Part shown: positions 63,598-64,000 of the stretch, in pieces
Layout of the letters: each line of letters begins with the position of its first letter
Position numbering within the stretch: the stretch's first letter is position 1
DNA from: G965226155 sp965226155
Lineage (GTDB): Bacteria > Pseudomonadota > Gammaproteobacteria > Eutrophobiales > Eutrophobiaceae
Direction: 5' to 3'
Length of the DNA stretch: 64,000 nucleotides
Assembly (NCBI GenBank): GCA_965226155.1
Contig: OZ245331.1
Coordinates: 496,001 to 560,000, forward strand
The notes under the pieces: generated by a model
Database searches by the model: none
What the model was told of the DNA's origin: nothing
The model's input: the letters and a program-made list of their open reading frames with translations, nothing else
Position numbers and translations under genes: made by a program

Positions 63598-64000
63598 ATG
63601 AGAAACACGGAATATGAGAGTCAATTATCAGAGCTTTTTACACAATCAGAGAGGGCTCACCATGAAGCATTCGTAGCAACTGATGGGGACGATGACGACT
63701 TGCCTATATGGTACGCTGAATTTTTACAAAAACCCCTATCCGAAATTCTTGATACTCGATTTACGAAAAGTAATCTTATTTACTGTTTAATGAATGCAGA
63801 TTTTGAATTCACAGCAAGGGAAATAGATACTCAGTGGCAAAAATATTATTCAAAACATTTTATTGACCATTATGCCACTTCCGATACCCCGACAAAGGAT
63901 AGTCTATCACTTTATTACAGTCCTACTTGTCCGTTCTGTAGAAGGGTCATGAATACGATCAATCAATTAGATATTGATGTGGAACACAGGAATATCGGCG
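63598..64000 (+). CDS. Glutaredoxin-domain protein, 3' end outside the window
   Basis: AAGGAG, eight bases before the ATG, fixes the start. The first 95 residues are acidic and helical (DGDDDDLPIWYAEFLQKPLS). A thioredoxin-fold domain begins at about residue 100 with SLYYSPTCPFCRRVMNTINQ, carrying the CPFC redox motif. The protein continues past the edge. It would reduce disulfides or bind glutathione; the N-terminal extension is unusual for a plain glutaredoxin. Confidence 0.8.
   Translation, partial: MRNTEYESQLSELFTQSERAHHEAFVATDGDDDDLPIWYAEFLQKPLSEILDTRFTKSNLIYCLMNADFEFTAREIDTQWQKYYSKHFIDHYATSDTPTKDSLSLYYSPTCPFCRRVMNTINQLDIDVEHRNIG

Noticed and set aside
1..64000. CRISPR arrays and rRNA genes
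   Set aside because: No regularly spaced repeats or rRNA-like sequence were seen anywhere in the window.

Overview
The window looks like a stretch of gammaproteobacterial chromosome with an intact catabolic region on the left and a decayed, transposon- and prophage-littered accessory region on the right. The taxonomic call rests on gene content (LysR regulation, TonB-dependent receptor, soluble FdsA-type formate dehydrogenase genes, IS3/IS30/IS1595 elements, a tRNA-Gln-like fragment with encoded CCA). No rRNA or ribosomal marker is present, so the lineage below class is not claimed.

Region 1 (1-5.6 kb) holds a frameshifted L-serine dehydratase gene, a phosphoglycolate phosphatase gene and an M20 amidohydrolase gene. 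The last is boxed in by two oppositely oriented 1068-bp IS30-family copies. Each copy has its own 3-bp target duplication, so they arrived separately.

Region 2 (5.7-31.6 kb) is a catabolic island. It encodes a CDA-type deaminase, a two-subunit molybdenum hydroxylase of the xanthine dehydrogenase type, a GcvT-like folate-dependent demethylase, an adenosine-deaminase homologue, an ATZ/TRZ-type amidohydrolase, three MFS transporters, a TonB-dependent receptor and a LysR regulator. These are followed by a Rieske oxygenase and ferredoxin, then an unusual trio: an oxygenase catalytic subunit with no Rieske centre, a separate Rieske protein with no catalytic iron site, and a GST-like protein. A second operon encodes a cyclase-family hydrolase, a VOC protein, a PuuE-like deacetylase, two SDRs and an amidase. 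The trio recalls the NdmC/NdmD/NdmE methylxanthine N7-demethylase of Pseudomonas putida CBB5. Together with purine-type deaminases and hydroxylase this suggests breakdown of an N-methylated purine or similar N-methyl heterocycle. A near-palindromic motif (GTCAAAGAC core) recurs in six intergenic regions of this island and probably marks one regulon.

Region 3 (31.6-38.5 kb) carries C1 disposal genes. A formate dehydrogenase locus has lost its 5' part to an IS3-family element and also carries a frameshift in fdsA. It is followed by an intact formate-tetrahydrofolate ligase gene. These would handle formaldehyde or formate and one-carbon units released by demethylation.

Region 4 (38.5-45.8 kb) is a compact prophage-like cassette: ParB-domain methyltransferase, DUF5681, large terminase, DUF2924 and large serine recombinase. 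All but DUF5681 are broken.

Region 5 (45.8-63.3 kb) is a defence and toxin-antitoxin island. It contains two Phd/ParE-type pairs, an HNH-HIT fusion, a GIY-YIG protein, a KAP-type P-loop ATPase, a two-TM coiled-coil protein, a MmeI-like type IIG restriction enzyme, a nucleoside-deoxyribosyltransferase-like protein, a DUF4145 protein, and IS3 and IS1595 remnants. It ends at a 3' tRNA-Gln fragment (probable attachment site). A glutaredoxin-domain gene runs off the right edge.

Caution: several otherwise good genes (sdaA, fdsA, the ParB-methyltransferase, the KAP ATPase, the MmeI-like enzyme) each lack a single base, mostly in short homopolymers. Sequencing error must be excluded before calling these genes dead.
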